Below, one piece after another: positions 1 to 7,456 of a stretch of DNA of 10,856 nucleotides. Position 1 is the stretch's first letter. Every line of letters begins with the position of its first letter. The stretch comes from Desulfobulbaceae bacterium (lineage in GTDB: Bacteria; Desulfobacterota; Desulfobulbia; Desulfobulbales; SURF-16), in NCBI GenBank assembly GCA_021160685.1, contig JAGHCC010000007.1:1-10856 (forward strand), in the 5' to 3' direction. The translations under genes and the position numbers were made by a program. The notes under the pieces were generated by a model, which made no database searches, had not been told where the DNA came from, and worked only from the letters and a program-made list of their open reading frames with translations.

Positions 1-861
1 GAACGACTACCGGACGTTGCCCTGGCCCTGCCGGTGGCCCTGATTTCCCTGCAAATTGCTTTTTCCTTTGGCATATATCAACTTCGGGCCGGCAAAAGAC
101 TGAACTCACCGGCGTTGATAGCCGACGCCCGGGATTATCTGGCAGACAGCCTGTCCACCGGCATTGTTTTACTGGGCCTGTTAGGTTCGACACTGGGCTT
201 TGCGGTGGATCAATGGGCCGCTGTCGGCGTATCATTATTTGTTTTCCGGGCTGGTGGAGGGCTGATGGTAACAGCGATCCGTGATCTACTTGATGCCTCC
301 ATTGACAGAGACACGGAAAGAGAGATTGTCAAACTGGTTGAATCCTATCCCCGGATCACCAGGGTGAAACGCTGTCTCAGCCGTACTGCCGGCGGTCGTT
401 TTATTATTGACATGGATGTCATCATGCATACGCCATCTCATCAGGTTGCCGATCAGGTTGCCGATCATCTCGAGAAGGAAATTCCCGAAAAATTCCCCAG
501 GGTCGTGATGGCTCGTATCCGGCCCCATTTTGAACATGGCAATATAATTCGCAGGATGATGCCCATGAAATCTCCGGACGGGTCCATTTCCAGACATATC
601 GGTCGGGCTCCCTGGTTTTTAGTGGAAACTGTAAATAAAAAAACCGGCAAGATTTTACGGGAATATATCGAAAATCCCTACTTCAGGGAGGAGAGGAAAA
701 AAGGCTATCTGGTGGGCAAGTGGCTTCTGTCCAACAAGCTGGATCAACTCATTATCGCCGAAGGAAGTCCCGTCACGGGGACTGCTGTTGCCCTGCTGGA
801 GGAAGCAGGAGTGGATATTGTAAAAAAAAGGGACAGAGGGGCAGAGGGACAAAGGGACTAA
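1..861 (+). CDS. Cation diffusion facilitator (CDF) transporter with C-terminal NifX-like domain, 5' end cut by window
   Basis: The frame is open from the first base, so the N-terminus (TM1-3) lies outside. The visible 286 residues start in TM4, followed by TM5 and TM6 (hydrophobic stretches to about residue 95). The TM5 metal-site motif reads ADARDYLAD: Asp-xxx-Asp where most CDF proteins have His-xxx-Asp. Next comes the cytoplasmic CDF domain, ending in ARIRPHFEHG. From about residue 185 a second domain begins (GRAPWFLVETV, ENPYFREE, then a conserved-looking GxWLLxxKLDQLIIAEGSP segment). It resembles the NifX/NifB C-terminal iron-molybdenum-cofactor-binding fold (dinitrogenase Fe-Mo cofactor family). 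CDF proteins are inner-membrane antiporters exporting Zn, Fe, Mn or Co; the substrate here is not determinable. The last ~10 codons (KKRDRGAEGQRD) are encoded by a purine-rich short repeat, so the tail is probably non-native. No downstream partner gene is linked. Confidence 0.85.
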   Translation, partial: ERLPDVALALPVALISLQIAFSFGIYQLRAGKRLNSPALIADARDYLADSLSTGIVLLGLLGSTLGFAVDQWAAVGVSLFVFRAGGGLMVTAIRDLLDASIDRDTEREIVKLVESYPRITRVKRCLSRTAGGRFIIDMDVIMHTPSHQVADQVADHLEKEIPEKFPRVVMARIRPHFEHGNIIRRMMPMKSPDGSISRHIGRAPWFLVETVNKKTGKILREYIENPYFREERKKGYLVGKWLLSNKLDQLIIAEGSPVTGTAVALLEEAGVDIVKKRDRGAEGQRD

Positions 862-951
862 GGGGGGAGGGATTATCCAGGTCTCTGTTTAAAAAAAGAG
901 GCCCAGTGATATCAGCACTCCATTTCGGATTGGGGAATGCGGATTTGGGTA
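828..951. repeat. Purine-rich and GGATT-type short repeats at the 3' end of the CDF gene
   Basis: At 828-866 there is an imperfect GGGACARAG-type repeat (GGGACAGAGG, GGCAGAGG, GGGACAAAG, GGGACTAAG) that includes the last codons and stop of the transporter gene. At about 925-947 there is a second degenerate repeat (GGATTggggaatgcGGATT). Short intergenic repeats like these are common in large Desulfobacterota genomes. No gene, RNA or clear terminator is seen between 862 and 1010. Confidence 0.5.
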
Positions 952-1012
952 TGGACTAAAAAAACGAAAAATGCTGGTACAAAGCACGTGAAAGGTTAAA
1001 GGGGTGTTACCC

Positions 1013-1070
1013 TCTGAACCTCTGAACCTTTGAACCTTTGGCCTTTTGCCTTTTGCCCCTTTGCCCCTGG
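1013..1070. repeat. Compound short tandem repeat upstream of the transglycosylase gene
   Basis: Three 8-bp units (TCTGAACC, TCTGAACC, TTTGAACC) at 1013-1036 are followed by 7-8-bp units (CCTTTTG, CCTTTTG, CCCCTTTG) at 1042-1063. The tract ends 8 nt before the start codon at 1079 and occupies the place where a ribosome binding site would be; none is visible. It may vary in copy number by slippage. Confidence 0.7.
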
Positions 1071-1078
1071 TCTAATTT

Positions 1079-2512
1079 ATGATACCGACAAAACCAATAA
1101 AACTCCTGTTTCTGATTCTGCTGACAGTTCCCGGTTTTCTGGGAACCGGGGCTGTACAGGCCTCTGTTGACCCCTTCCCTGTCCATGATTCCATTCGTTC
1201 CAATGTCCGGTTCTGGAAAAAGATCTATACCAAACATCCTTCTACAATGGGATATATCCATGATTCCCGAAACCTTGACATCATTTATGAAGTGATGGAA
1301 CTAATGGATTCGCAGAAGCCGGAAGCTAAAAGAATCAACAACAAGCGTATCAGGATGGCAAAATTACGCTACAGACGGATTCTTGACAAACTGGCTCGGG
1401 GAAAAAAAGCAGACTCTGGGGAGGAAAAAAGAGTTCTGGCCCTTTTCGCTTCGCAAGCAGCAGGAAAGAGTCTGGCGGAAGCCAAAAACAACATCCGTTT
1501 TCAACGTTGTCTGCGGGACCGTTTTCTTACAGGTCTTAAACGCTCCGGCGCCTATTTTGAACAAATGCGAAAAATTTTTACAGAACATGGTTTGCCGGCC
1601 GATCTGGCCTATCTTCCCCACGTGGAATCCTCCTTTAATTATAAGGCCCATAGCAAGTACGGAGCCGTGGGGGTCTGGCAGTTTACCAGGGGCACCGGCC
1701 GAAAATTCATGACCGTGAACAACACTCTTGATGAACGGAGGGATCCCATTCTCGCCACCCATGCCGCAGCCCGGTTGCTCAAGGAAAATTATGAAAAGCT
1801 TGAGAGCTGGCCTTTGGCGCTCACCGCTTATAATTATGGGGTCAACGGGATGCTGCGGGCCAAAAAGGCACAGGGCAATTATGAAAAAATTTTTAATCAA
1901 TACGGAGAGGGCCGTTTTGGTTTTGCCAGCCGCAATTTTTACGCCGAATTTATTGCCGCCCGGGAAGTTGCCCTGCATTACCGTCACTTTTTCGGTGAAA
2001 TCGATTTTGAAACTCCGGTTAAATCCCACGAGCTGAACCTTCCAGGTTACGTTGACATACAGGAGATTTCCCACCATTTCATGGTTGACACGCGTACTCT
2101 CAGACAATTAAATCCGGCCTTGGGAGGAGATATATTTACCAGCCAAAGATTTATGCCAAAGGGATATCTTTGCCGGTTGCCCTGTCGGGTGGATGATAAT
2201 TTTGAGCGTCTTGCCGGTTCATTGCCCAAAGAGATATTTCATAAAAAACAAAAGAGAGATCGTTTTTACCGGGTAAGCCCGGGGGATACGGCCGGCGCCA
2301 TTGCCCGTAGAAACGGGCTGAAGCTAAGTGACCTTATCCTGGCCAACAATCTTGATTCCCGCGCCACTGTTTATGCCGGCCAGACCTTGAAACTCTCCGC
2401 GTTTAGCAGAAAAAACAATCCTGTCTCCGGCTTGGGCGGCAAGATGGATATTCTGGCTGGTACGGCAAAACAGGCCCCGATGACGCCGAGCGCAAAATCA
2501 GCGACTGAGTGA
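1079..2512 (+). CDS. MltD-like membrane-bound lytic murein transglycosylase with LysM domain
   Basis: This 477-residue exported protein is predicted to cleave the MurNAc-GlcNAc bond of peptidoglycan with 1,6-anhydro product formation, acting in the periplasm. Residues 1-29 form a signal peptide (KPIKLL, then a hydrophobic core, then AVQA-S as a likely signal peptidase I site); no lipobox Cys is seen, unlike E. coli MltD. The family-1 SLT domain spans about 160-300: GLPADLAYLP, HVESSF with catalytic Glu183, AVGVWQF, and LTAYNYGVNGM. A LysM peptidoglycan-binding domain covers about 396-440 (YRVSPGDTAGAIARRNG ... VYAGQTLKL), and 325-360 may be a degenerate second LysM. The signal peptide supports the ATG at 1079 even though no Shine-Dalgarno is seen, because a tandem repeat fills that position. 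The gene stands alone, 46 nt before pepN. The mltD symbol is plausible but orthology is not proven. Confidence 0.9.
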   Translation: MIPTKPIKLLFLILLTVPGFLGTGAVQASVDPFPVHDSIRSNVRFWKKIYTKHPSTMGYIHDSRNLDIIYEVMELMDSQKPEAKRINNKRIRMAKLRYRRILDKLARGKKADSGEEKRVLALFASQAAGKSLAEAKNNIRFQRCLRDRFLTGLKRSGAYFEQMRKIFTEHGLPADLAYLPHVESSFNYKAHSKYGAVGVWQFTRGTGRKFMTVNNTLDERRDPILATHAAARLLKENYEKLESWPLALTAYNYGVNGMLRAKKAQGNYEKIFNQYGEGRFGFASRNFYAEFIAAREVALHYRHFFGEIDFETPVKSHELNLPGYVDIQEISHHFMVDTRTLRQLNPALGGDIFTSQRFMPKGYLCRLPCRVDDNFERLAGSLPKEIFHKKQKRDRFYRVSPGDTAGAIARRNGLKLSDLILANNLDSRATVYAGQTLKLSAFSRKNNPVSGLGGKMDILAGTAKQAPMTPSAKSATE

Positions 2513-2558
2513 GACCAAAGTCCGAAAATTAAAACCTCAAGATATTTCAAAAAAGCTC

Positions 2559-5204
2559 ATGTCTAAAAATAAGCCCTCAACAATTTATCTGAAAGACTAC
2601 CGGAAACCTAATTTTTTAATTGATGAGATTGATCTCCATTTCAATCTCACTGACCAGACAACAACGGTTACCGCCAAAATAAATTGCCGCCGCAATGGCG
2701 AGGAAATTGGACCACTGAAATTAAACGGCGAGAAGCTGGACCTAAAGTCAGTGACCATTAATAGCCGATTGCTGACCAAAGAGGAGTATGAACTTTCTCC
2801 CCTCTTCCTGATCATCCGGGATGTTCCTGATGATTTTATTCTTGAAATCAAAACTGAAATCAGGCCCCAGGACAACACCTCGCTGGAGGGCCTGTATCAA
2901 TCAAGTGGAATTTACTGTACCCAGTGCGAGGCCCAAGGGTTTCGGAAGATCATGTTTTTTCTCGACCGGCCCGATGTCATGTCCCGTTTCACCACCACCA
3001 TTGAGGCGGATCGATCTTTCCCGGTTCTAATATCAAATGGAAACCTTGTTGATCACGGGGAATTGCCGGAAAACCGTCATTACGCAACATGGCACGACCC
3101 CTTTCCTAAACCCTGTTATCTCTTTGCCCTGGTGGCCGGTAATCTTGTCCGCATCGAGGACCAGTTCACGACCGGGTCCAAACGGTGTGTTGATCTGCAT
3201 ATTTATGTCCAGAAACATAACAGCGATGCCTGCGATCATGCCATGCAGTCCCTGAAAAAAGCCATGGCCTGGGACGAGAGGGTCTTTGGCCTGGAATATG
3301 ACCTTGATCTCTACATGATTTTTGCCGTAGACGATTTCAACATGGGGGCCATGGAGAATAAAGGACTGAACATCTTCAACTCCAAGTATGTCCTGGCCCG
3401 GCCCCAGACGGCGACTGACACGGATTATGAGTTGATTGAGGAGGTCATCGGCCATGAATATTTTCATAACTGGACAGGAAACCGGGTTACCTGCCGGGAC
3501 TGGTTCCAGTTGAGCCTGAAGGAGGGATTGACCGTCTTCCGCGACCAGGAATTTTCTGCTGACATGGGTTCACGGCCGGTGAAAAGAATGACTGATGTCA
3601 GTATGCTCAGAAATGCCCAGTTTCCCGAGGACAGCGGCCCCATGGCCCATCCGGTCCGGCCTGATTCCTATATCGAAATCAACAATTTTTATACGGTGAC
3701 GGTGTATGAGAAAGGCGCCGAACTGATCCGTATGATTCATACCCTGCTGGGCAGGTCGGCTTTTCGTCGGGGTATGGATCTTTATTTCAAACGTCATGAC
3801 GGCCAGGCCGTGACCACCGAAGATTTTGTCCGGGCCATGGAGGATGCATCAGGAGTCAATCTTGGCCAGTTCAGGCTCTGGTACAGCCAGGCTGGAACTC
3901 CGGTTCTGACCGTTCAGGGTCAATACGATGTTCAAAAAAAGACCTACAACCTGACGGTCAACCAGGCCTGTCCCCCTACCCCGAATCAGCCGAACAAAAA
4001 ACCCTTTCATATTCCTCTGGCCATGGGACTGCTGGCTCCGGACGGCAGAGATATTCCTCTTCACATGACCGGTGAGGGGAAACAGGGTGAAACCAGCCGC
4101 GTTCTTAATATTTGTAAAACTGAAGAACATTTTGTTTTCGAGGATATCGACCAGGAGCCCACCCCGTCGCTGCTGCGTCATTTCTCGGCCCCGGTGAAGC
4201 TTCAGTTTGACTACAGTGATGATGATCTGCGCTTTCTTCTCACCCATGATTCCGATGCCTTTAACCGTTGGGAGGCGGGCCAGCGTTATCTATGCCGCGT
4301 TCTTCTCAGACTGGTTGACGATTTGCGGGCCGGCAGAGAACTGGCGCTTTCGCGGGATGTAATCGAAACTTTTCAGCAACTTCTTGACCTCAGTGGCAAA
4401 ATTAAGCCGGCTTTCCTGACTCAACTCCTGACCCTGCCAACGGAAAAATATCTGGGTGAACAGATGGAGGTGATCGATGTGGAAGGGATTCACCGCGCCC
4501 GTGATTTTACTCGTCAAACCCTGGCCCGGTCCCTCTATCATGATTTTCTCAGCGTCTTTCATGATCATGTGAACCTTGCCCCCTATTTTTACAGCGCCGA
4601 GCGGGCCGGACAACGCAGTTTAAAAAACCTTTGCCTTTCCTATTTAATGACCTTAAACGAAGAGGCGGTTCTTGATCTTTGTTTAAGGCAGTATGACGGG
4701 GCCGAGAATATGACGGACGTTCTCCAGGCCTTTCAGGCCATTGTCCATAACCGTGATTGCCCGGAGAAAAAGGCCGTCCTGGTGGACTTTCATAATCAGT
4801 GGAAAACAGATAACCTGGTGATGGATAAATGGTTTGCTATTCAGGCCACGGCGCCCCTGCCGGAAACCCTGTCCGAGGTGCAACATCTCCTCGGTCATCC
4901 TGAATTTTCCATGAAGAATCCAAACAGGGTTCGAGCCCTGATCAGCTCATTCTGTACCCTGAACATCACCTGTTTCCATCATCAAAACGGAGAGGGGTAT
5001 GTTTTTCTTGCCGACCGAGTATTGGAACTTGATCCCTTCAACCCGACGATTGCTGCCCGTCTTCTTGCGCCACTCAGCCGATGGCAACGCTTTGATCCGG
5101 CCAGGCAAACACTGATGAAGGATCAACTGGAACGTATTCTTGCCGTTAAAAATCTTTCAAAAGATGTTTATGAAATAGCGACTAAGAGTCTGGGAAAAAG
5201 GTGA
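2559..5204 (+). CDS. pepN: Aminopeptidase N, M1 family, E. coli PepN type
   Basis: This is an 881-residue cytosolic zinc metallopeptidase that removes N-terminal residues from peptides in protein turnover; E. coli PepN has 870 residues, so the length is complete. The substrate-anchoring motif GAMEN is at 263-267. The zinc site HEYFH is at 299-303 (ligands His299 and His303, catalytic Glu300). The third ligand, Glu322, lies in LKEGLT, and the transition-state Tyr383 in TVTVYEKG. Each sits two residues beyond its E. coli counterpart. The N-terminal beta domain (1-190) contains the YQSSGIYCTQCEAQGFRKI segment typical of this subgroup. The C-terminal part (from about 445) fits the Ig-like domain and helical superdomain of PepN. 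The ATG at 2559 has only a weak purine-rich leader. A hairpin with a T-tract follows the stop by about 40 nt. Confidence 0.97.
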   Translation: MSKNKPSTIYLKDYRKPNFLIDEIDLHFNLTDQTTTVTAKINCRRNGEEIGPLKLNGEKLDLKSVTINSRLLTKEEYELSPLFLIIRDVPDDFILEIKTEIRPQDNTSLEGLYQSSGIYCTQCEAQGFRKIMFFLDRPDVMSRFTTTIEADRSFPVLISNGNLVDHGELPENRHYATWHDPFPKPCYLFALVAGNLVRIEDQFTTGSKRCVDLHIYVQKHNSDACDHAMQSLKKAMAWDERVFGLEYDLDLYMIFAVDDFNMGAMENKGLNIFNSKYVLARPQTATDTDYELIEEVIGHEYFHNWTGNRVTCRDWFQLSLKEGLTVFRDQEFSADMGSRPVKRMTDVSMLRNAQFPEDSGPMAHPVRPDSYIEINNFYTVTVYEKGAELIRMIHTLLGRSAFRRGMDLYFKRHDGQAVTTEDFVRAMEDASGVNLGQFRLWYSQAGTPVLTVQGQYDVQKKTYNLTVNQACPPTPNQPNKKPFHIPLAMGLLAPDGRDIPLHMTGEGKQGETSRVLNICKTEEHFVFEDIDQEPTPSLLRHFSAPVKLQFDYSDDDLRFLLTHDSDAFNRWEAGQRYLCRVLLRLVDDLRAGRELALSRDVIETFQQLLDLSGKIKPAFLTQLLTLPTEKYLGEQMEVIDVEGIHRARDFTRQTLARSLYHDFLSVFHDHVNLAPYFYSAERAGQRSLKNLCLSYLMTLNEEAVLDLCLRQYDGAENMTDVLQAFQAIVHNRDCPEKKAVLVDFHNQWKTDNLVMDKWFAIQATAPLPETLSEVQHLLGHPEFSMKNPNRVRALISSFCTLNITCFHHQNGEGYVFLADRVLELDPFNPTIAARLLAPLSRWQRFDPARQTLMKDQLERILAVKNLSKDVYEIATKSLGKR

Positions 5205-5242
5205 TGATCTCATAAAATTGCACCTTCAATACACACCAACAA

Positions 5243-5282
5243 CCTCCCCCTTTATTAAAGGGGAATTGAGGGGGATTTTTTT
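5243..5282 (+). terminator. Hairpin plus T-tract after pepN; its G-tract may also serve as prsK ribosome binding site
   Basis: CCCCTTT (5247-5253) pairs with AAAGGGG (5257-5263) around a 3-nt loop. Alternatively CCCCC (5246-5250) can pair with GGGGG (5270-5274), which is followed directly by A and a run of seven T. Either form could end pepN transcription. The GAGGGGG at 5268-5274 lies 11 nt upstream of the TTG start of prsK, so it is also the best ribosome-binding candidate. The C-rich/G-rich layout resembles a dispersed intergenic repeat, but no second copy is in the window. Confidence 0.55.
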
Positions 5283-5285
5283 AGA

Positions 5286-6623
5286 TTGATACCCTTATTT
5301 TATACACTGAACGGATTGCTCTTACTCTCAGGGCTTTTAGGCCTTCGCCTGCATAGTGGAGATCGACGCTTTGCCTTCTCCCTGGTTCAGACTCTGCTTG
5401 GCCTGCCTCTGCTTGCCGGAGAATATCACTATCTTGCCCACCACCTGGAGACGCGGGCAATTCAAGTCATCCTTTTTTCCGAAATCATCTTTGCCCTTAT
5501 CTGGCTCTCCATGGCCCTGCGCTTACGAGACGCAACGGTCGAAACCGTGGGTGAATCCCGTCGTCATGTCCTGATTGAAATCAGTGTTGGGGCAGTGGTG
5601 ACGGCAGTGGCCGGTTACTTCCTGGCCTACCGCCCTGTAATTGAAATATCCGATTCAATACCGGCTTTCCACAATTACAGCCCTGTCTATTTTTCAGCTG
5701 TCTTTATTCTGGCAACGGTTCTCTATGCCTTTTGGCGGCTGGAGCAATTTTGGCGCGTCCTGAATAGTTCTCAACGCTGGGAGTACAGATTTCTGGTGGC
5801 CGGCAGCTGCCTGGTTTGCGGGACTTTGGTCTGGAGCGCCTCCTATCGGCTCACATATCTGGTCATTATCCCAAGGCATCTTCACCTTCTATCAGGGCTT
5901 TTGCTGAGCGGCTGGATACTGATGTTGTATGCCGTGGTACGTCACCAGCTGTTGAACCGTAAAATCTTTGTGTCAAGGAAGGTTGTTTATTCCTTTGTTG
6001 TTCCTTCCCTTCTTGCCGCCTATCTTTTGGGATTCGGACTGCTCTCTTTAACCATGCGCACCTTCGGGCTGGAGATGTCCTTTGTCCTGAAGTGGCTCTT
6101 TGTGATCCTGGGGGTTCTTGCGGTCGGACTCTTTGCCTCATCCGGAAAAATACGAAGCCGGGTCCATTTTTTTATCTCCACTCACTTCTATGTCAACAAA
6201 TATGAATACCGTGATGAGTGGCTGGCCCTTTCACAGCACCTCCAAGGGGCTCTTACCGAAACCGATGTGGTTAAGGCGCTGCGCCAGGTGCTGGCCGAGA
6301 GTCTCTATACCACTAAAATTTTTATCTGGCTTGGGGATTTGTCCCAGGGGTACAGGCTGGTTTCTTCCCCTGAAAATCCCGATGAAGGAAGTCACGAAAA
6401 GAGTCTTTCTTCTGATGATCCTCTGATCCGTTTTATTCTGACCCATTCCTATTTTCACCGGCAAGAGAAAGAACCGAACCCGGCATGGCAACAGGTAGTA
6501 GAAAAAAAAGAGGCTTTTCTGTCCTCCCTGGATCTGACCCTTCTTGCTCCCCTCTCTATCGGCAATCAGCTTGTCGGGCTGTTTGCTTTTAAATTTCCGT
6601 GTATTCCGTGTATTCCGTGGTAG
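5286..6623 (+). CDS. prsK: PEP-CTERM system sensor kinase PrsK, 3'-truncated (kinase domain missing)
   Basis: PrsK is the membrane histidine kinase that pairs with PrsR in PEP-CTERM/exosortase loci; full proteins are roughly 650-700 residues. Here only 445 residues are encoded. About nine hydrophobic segments occupy residues 1-285. They are followed by the diagnostic RVHFFISTHFYVNKYEYRDEW stretch (about 292-312) and a GAF-like region (about 320-435) ending LLAPLSIGNQLVGLFAF. HisKA and HATPase_c are absent. From about residue 431 the DNA equals the right end of a dispersed repeat, giving the tail KFPCIPCIPW and a TAG stop. The start is TTG at 5286, where the hydrophobic N-terminus begins; the frame is closed upstream by a TAA at 5256. 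The product, if made, could sense or sit in the membrane but not autophosphorylate. Its partner prsR lies 3.8 kb away on the other strand. Confidence 0.82.
   Translation: MIPLFYTLNGLLLLSGLLGLRLHSGDRRFAFSLVQTLLGLPLLAGEYHYLAHHLETRAIQVILFSEIIFALIWLSMALRLRDATVETVGESRRHVLIEISVGAVVTAVAGYFLAYRPVIEISDSIPAFHNYSPVYFSAVFILATVLYAFWRLEQFWRVLNSSQRWEYRFLVAGSCLVCGTLVWSASYRLTYLVIIPRHLHLLSGLLLSGWILMLYAVVRHQLLNRKIFVSRKVVYSFVVPSLLAAYLLGFGLLSLTMRTFGLEMSFVLKWLFVILGVLAVGLFASSGKIRSRVHFFISTHFYVNKYEYRDEWLALSQHLQGALTETDVVKALRQVLAESLYTTKIFIWLGDLSQGYRLVSSPENPDEGSHEKSLSSDDPLIRFILTHSYFHRQEKEPNPAWQQVVEKKEAFLSSLDLTLLAPLSIGNQLVGLFAFKFPCIPCIPW
6577..6621 (+). repeat. Dispersed repeat, right-end copy fused to prsK
   Basis: The stretch 6577-6602 is identical to 8983-9008, the right half of a 146-bp unit. 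It continues as three copies of CCGTG at a 9-bp period (CCGTGTATT, CCGTGTATT, CCGTGG). The similarity to the unit may begin as early as CAGCTTG at about 6568, so the breakpoint in prsK falls within about 6565-6590. Downstream the usual CCGTGGTT end is altered to CCGTGGTAG, which supplies the stop codon. Confidence 0.85.
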
Positions 6624-6656
6624 ATCACTGTGGAAGCAGACCACAATTTTTCTCTT

Positions 6657-7055
6657 TTAATTTTCCCAATCTTCAATTTTAATACCTGTAATTCGACTAA
6701 ATTCACCAATATTGTGGGTTACAAGAGTTGCGTTATTTGCCCGGGAAATAGCTGCAATCAACATATCGTTTGGACCGATTATTTTTCCCTGGACAGTCAG
6801 ATCTGCTCGGATTTGGGCATATTCTTCTGCACAACGGTCATCAAAAGGCAAACTTGCCAGTGGCGCAAAAAATTGTTTTAAGCGTTGCAGGTTGGCGCTC
6901 ACTCGCCGGCTGTGCCTTGCACCGAAAAGCAACTCTGCTTTGACAATACTGCATAGGGCAATTTCCGTTGGAGAATGTGAACGGAAGTTCTGCTCTATTC
7001 CAATGTGTCTTTCGTTGAGTAGATGAATACAAACATTGCTGTCGAGTAAATACAT
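6657..7055 (-). CDS. vapC: VapC-family PIN-domain toxin
   Basis: This 132-residue PIN-domain ribonuclease is the toxin of a type II toxin-antitoxin pair; relatives cleave initiator tRNA or other RNAs. The acidic site residues are visible: Asp5 (MYLLDSN), Glu41 (KAELLFGA) and Asp97 (GPNDMLIAA). The fourth position is in VTHNIGEF (Asn115 with Glu118), as in the tRNA(fMet)-type VapC subgroup. Its ATG follows the antitoxin stop with no gap (TAA-ATG), implying translational coupling. The 3' end is 33 nt from the end of the truncated prsK, in convergent orientation. All active-site positions are intact, so it is probably functional. Confidence 0.92.
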   Translation of the reverse strand: MYLLDSNVCIHLLNERHIGIEQNFRSHSPTEIALCSIVKAELLFGARHSRRVSANLQRLKQFFAPLASLPFDDRCAEEYAQIRADLTVQGKIIGPNDMLIAAISRANNATLVTHNIGEFSRITGIKIEDWEN

Positions 7056-7280
7056 TTACTTTAATTCCCGGCGTCGCTCATATTCACCCTGCTCTGGACG
7101 TTCAAGGGGATCTCCTTCCCAAGAACCAAAAAGCTCAAAATAATTGTCGGGCCATCTGGAACAAACCTCCTTTTTTACTAGACTTGCCAGATATTTAGAC
7201 ACTGAAAGATGAGCATGTTTCGCCTTCTGGTGGAATTGTTCAGCTACTTCATTTGGAACGTAACAATGTAATTGAGCCAT
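7056..7280 (-). CDS. vapB: Ribbon-helix-helix-type antitoxin of the VapC pair
   Basis: This 74-residue protein lies directly upstream of vapC. The N-terminal ~40 residues (AQLHCYVPNEV, then AEQFHQKAKHAHLSVSKYL) fit a ribbon-helix-helix DNA-binding fold. The charged C-terminal part (about 45-74, rich in Glu and Arg) would wrap and inhibit the toxin. The ATG at 7280 is chosen because a perfect GGAGG lies 5 nt upstream; a TTG four codons earlier would overlap that site. Antitoxins of this class repress their own operon, and a palindrome lies in the upstream AT-rich region. The vapB name is by position and fold, not by close sequence recognition. Confidence 0.85.
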   Translation of the reverse strand: MAQLHCYVPNEVAEQFHQKAKHAHLSVSKYLASLVKKEVCSRWPDNYFELFGSWEGDPLERPEQGEYERRRELK

Positions 7281-7308
7281 GACAACCTCCAAATATATTC
7301 TATGTATT

Positions 7309-7344
7309 TATTATACAAAATAATATATATATTTTTTTTGTCAA
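7309..7344 (-). promoter_or_regulatory. Candidate vapBC promoter/operator region (AT-rich)
   Basis: Read on the - strand there is a perfect TTGACA (7344-7339) and a perfect TATAAT (7315-7310). They are 23 nt apart, too far for a standard sigma70 promoter, with an alternating AT run between them. TATTAT (7309-7314) and ATAATA (7320-7325) form a 6-bp inverted repeat over the -10 box, a plausible antitoxin operator. The exact promoter pairing is uncertain. Confidence 0.35.
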
Positions 7345-7367
7345 GTTGGTGGAATAATGATGTGGGA

Positions 7368-7395
7368 TTAACCACGGAATACACGGAACATCAGA
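7368..7395 (-). repeat. Dispersed repeat, copy between the two PIN modules
   Basis: AACCACGG and ATACACGG at 7370-7387 match the inverted form of the CCGTGTATT repeat; the outer part has diverged. It separates the divergent vapBC and abrB/PIN operons and ends about 8-13 nt before the -35 box of the latter. Confidence 0.8.
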
Positions 7396-7402
7396 AAAAT
7401 CC

Positions 7403-7447
7403 TTGACACCTTTCCACTTAGCCTTACTATCTCTACTAAGAGTAAGG
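7403..7447 (+). promoter_or_regulatory. Promoter and operator-like palindrome of the AbrB/PIN operon
   Basis: TTGACA (7403-7408) and TACTAT (7425-7430) are spaced by 16 nt. CCTTACT (7422-7428) and AGTAAGG (7441-7447) form a 7-bp inverted repeat that overlaps the -10 box on one side and the Shine-Dalgarno AAGGAGG (7445-7451) on the other. A repressor bound here would block RNA polymerase. In RNA the same arms could pair and partly cover the ribosome binding site. Confidence 0.65.
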
Positions 7448-7456
7448 AGGAACCAA

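Noticed and set aside
1364..2107. 247-residue open frame on - inside the transglycosylase gene
   Set aside because: It is a shadow of the clearly recognisable SLT-domain gene on +; no ribosome site or family features.
6624..6656. TGTGG...CCACA followed by ATTTTTCTCTTTT as a terminator after prsK
   Set aside because: The stem is only 5 bp with a 7-nt loop; too weak to call.
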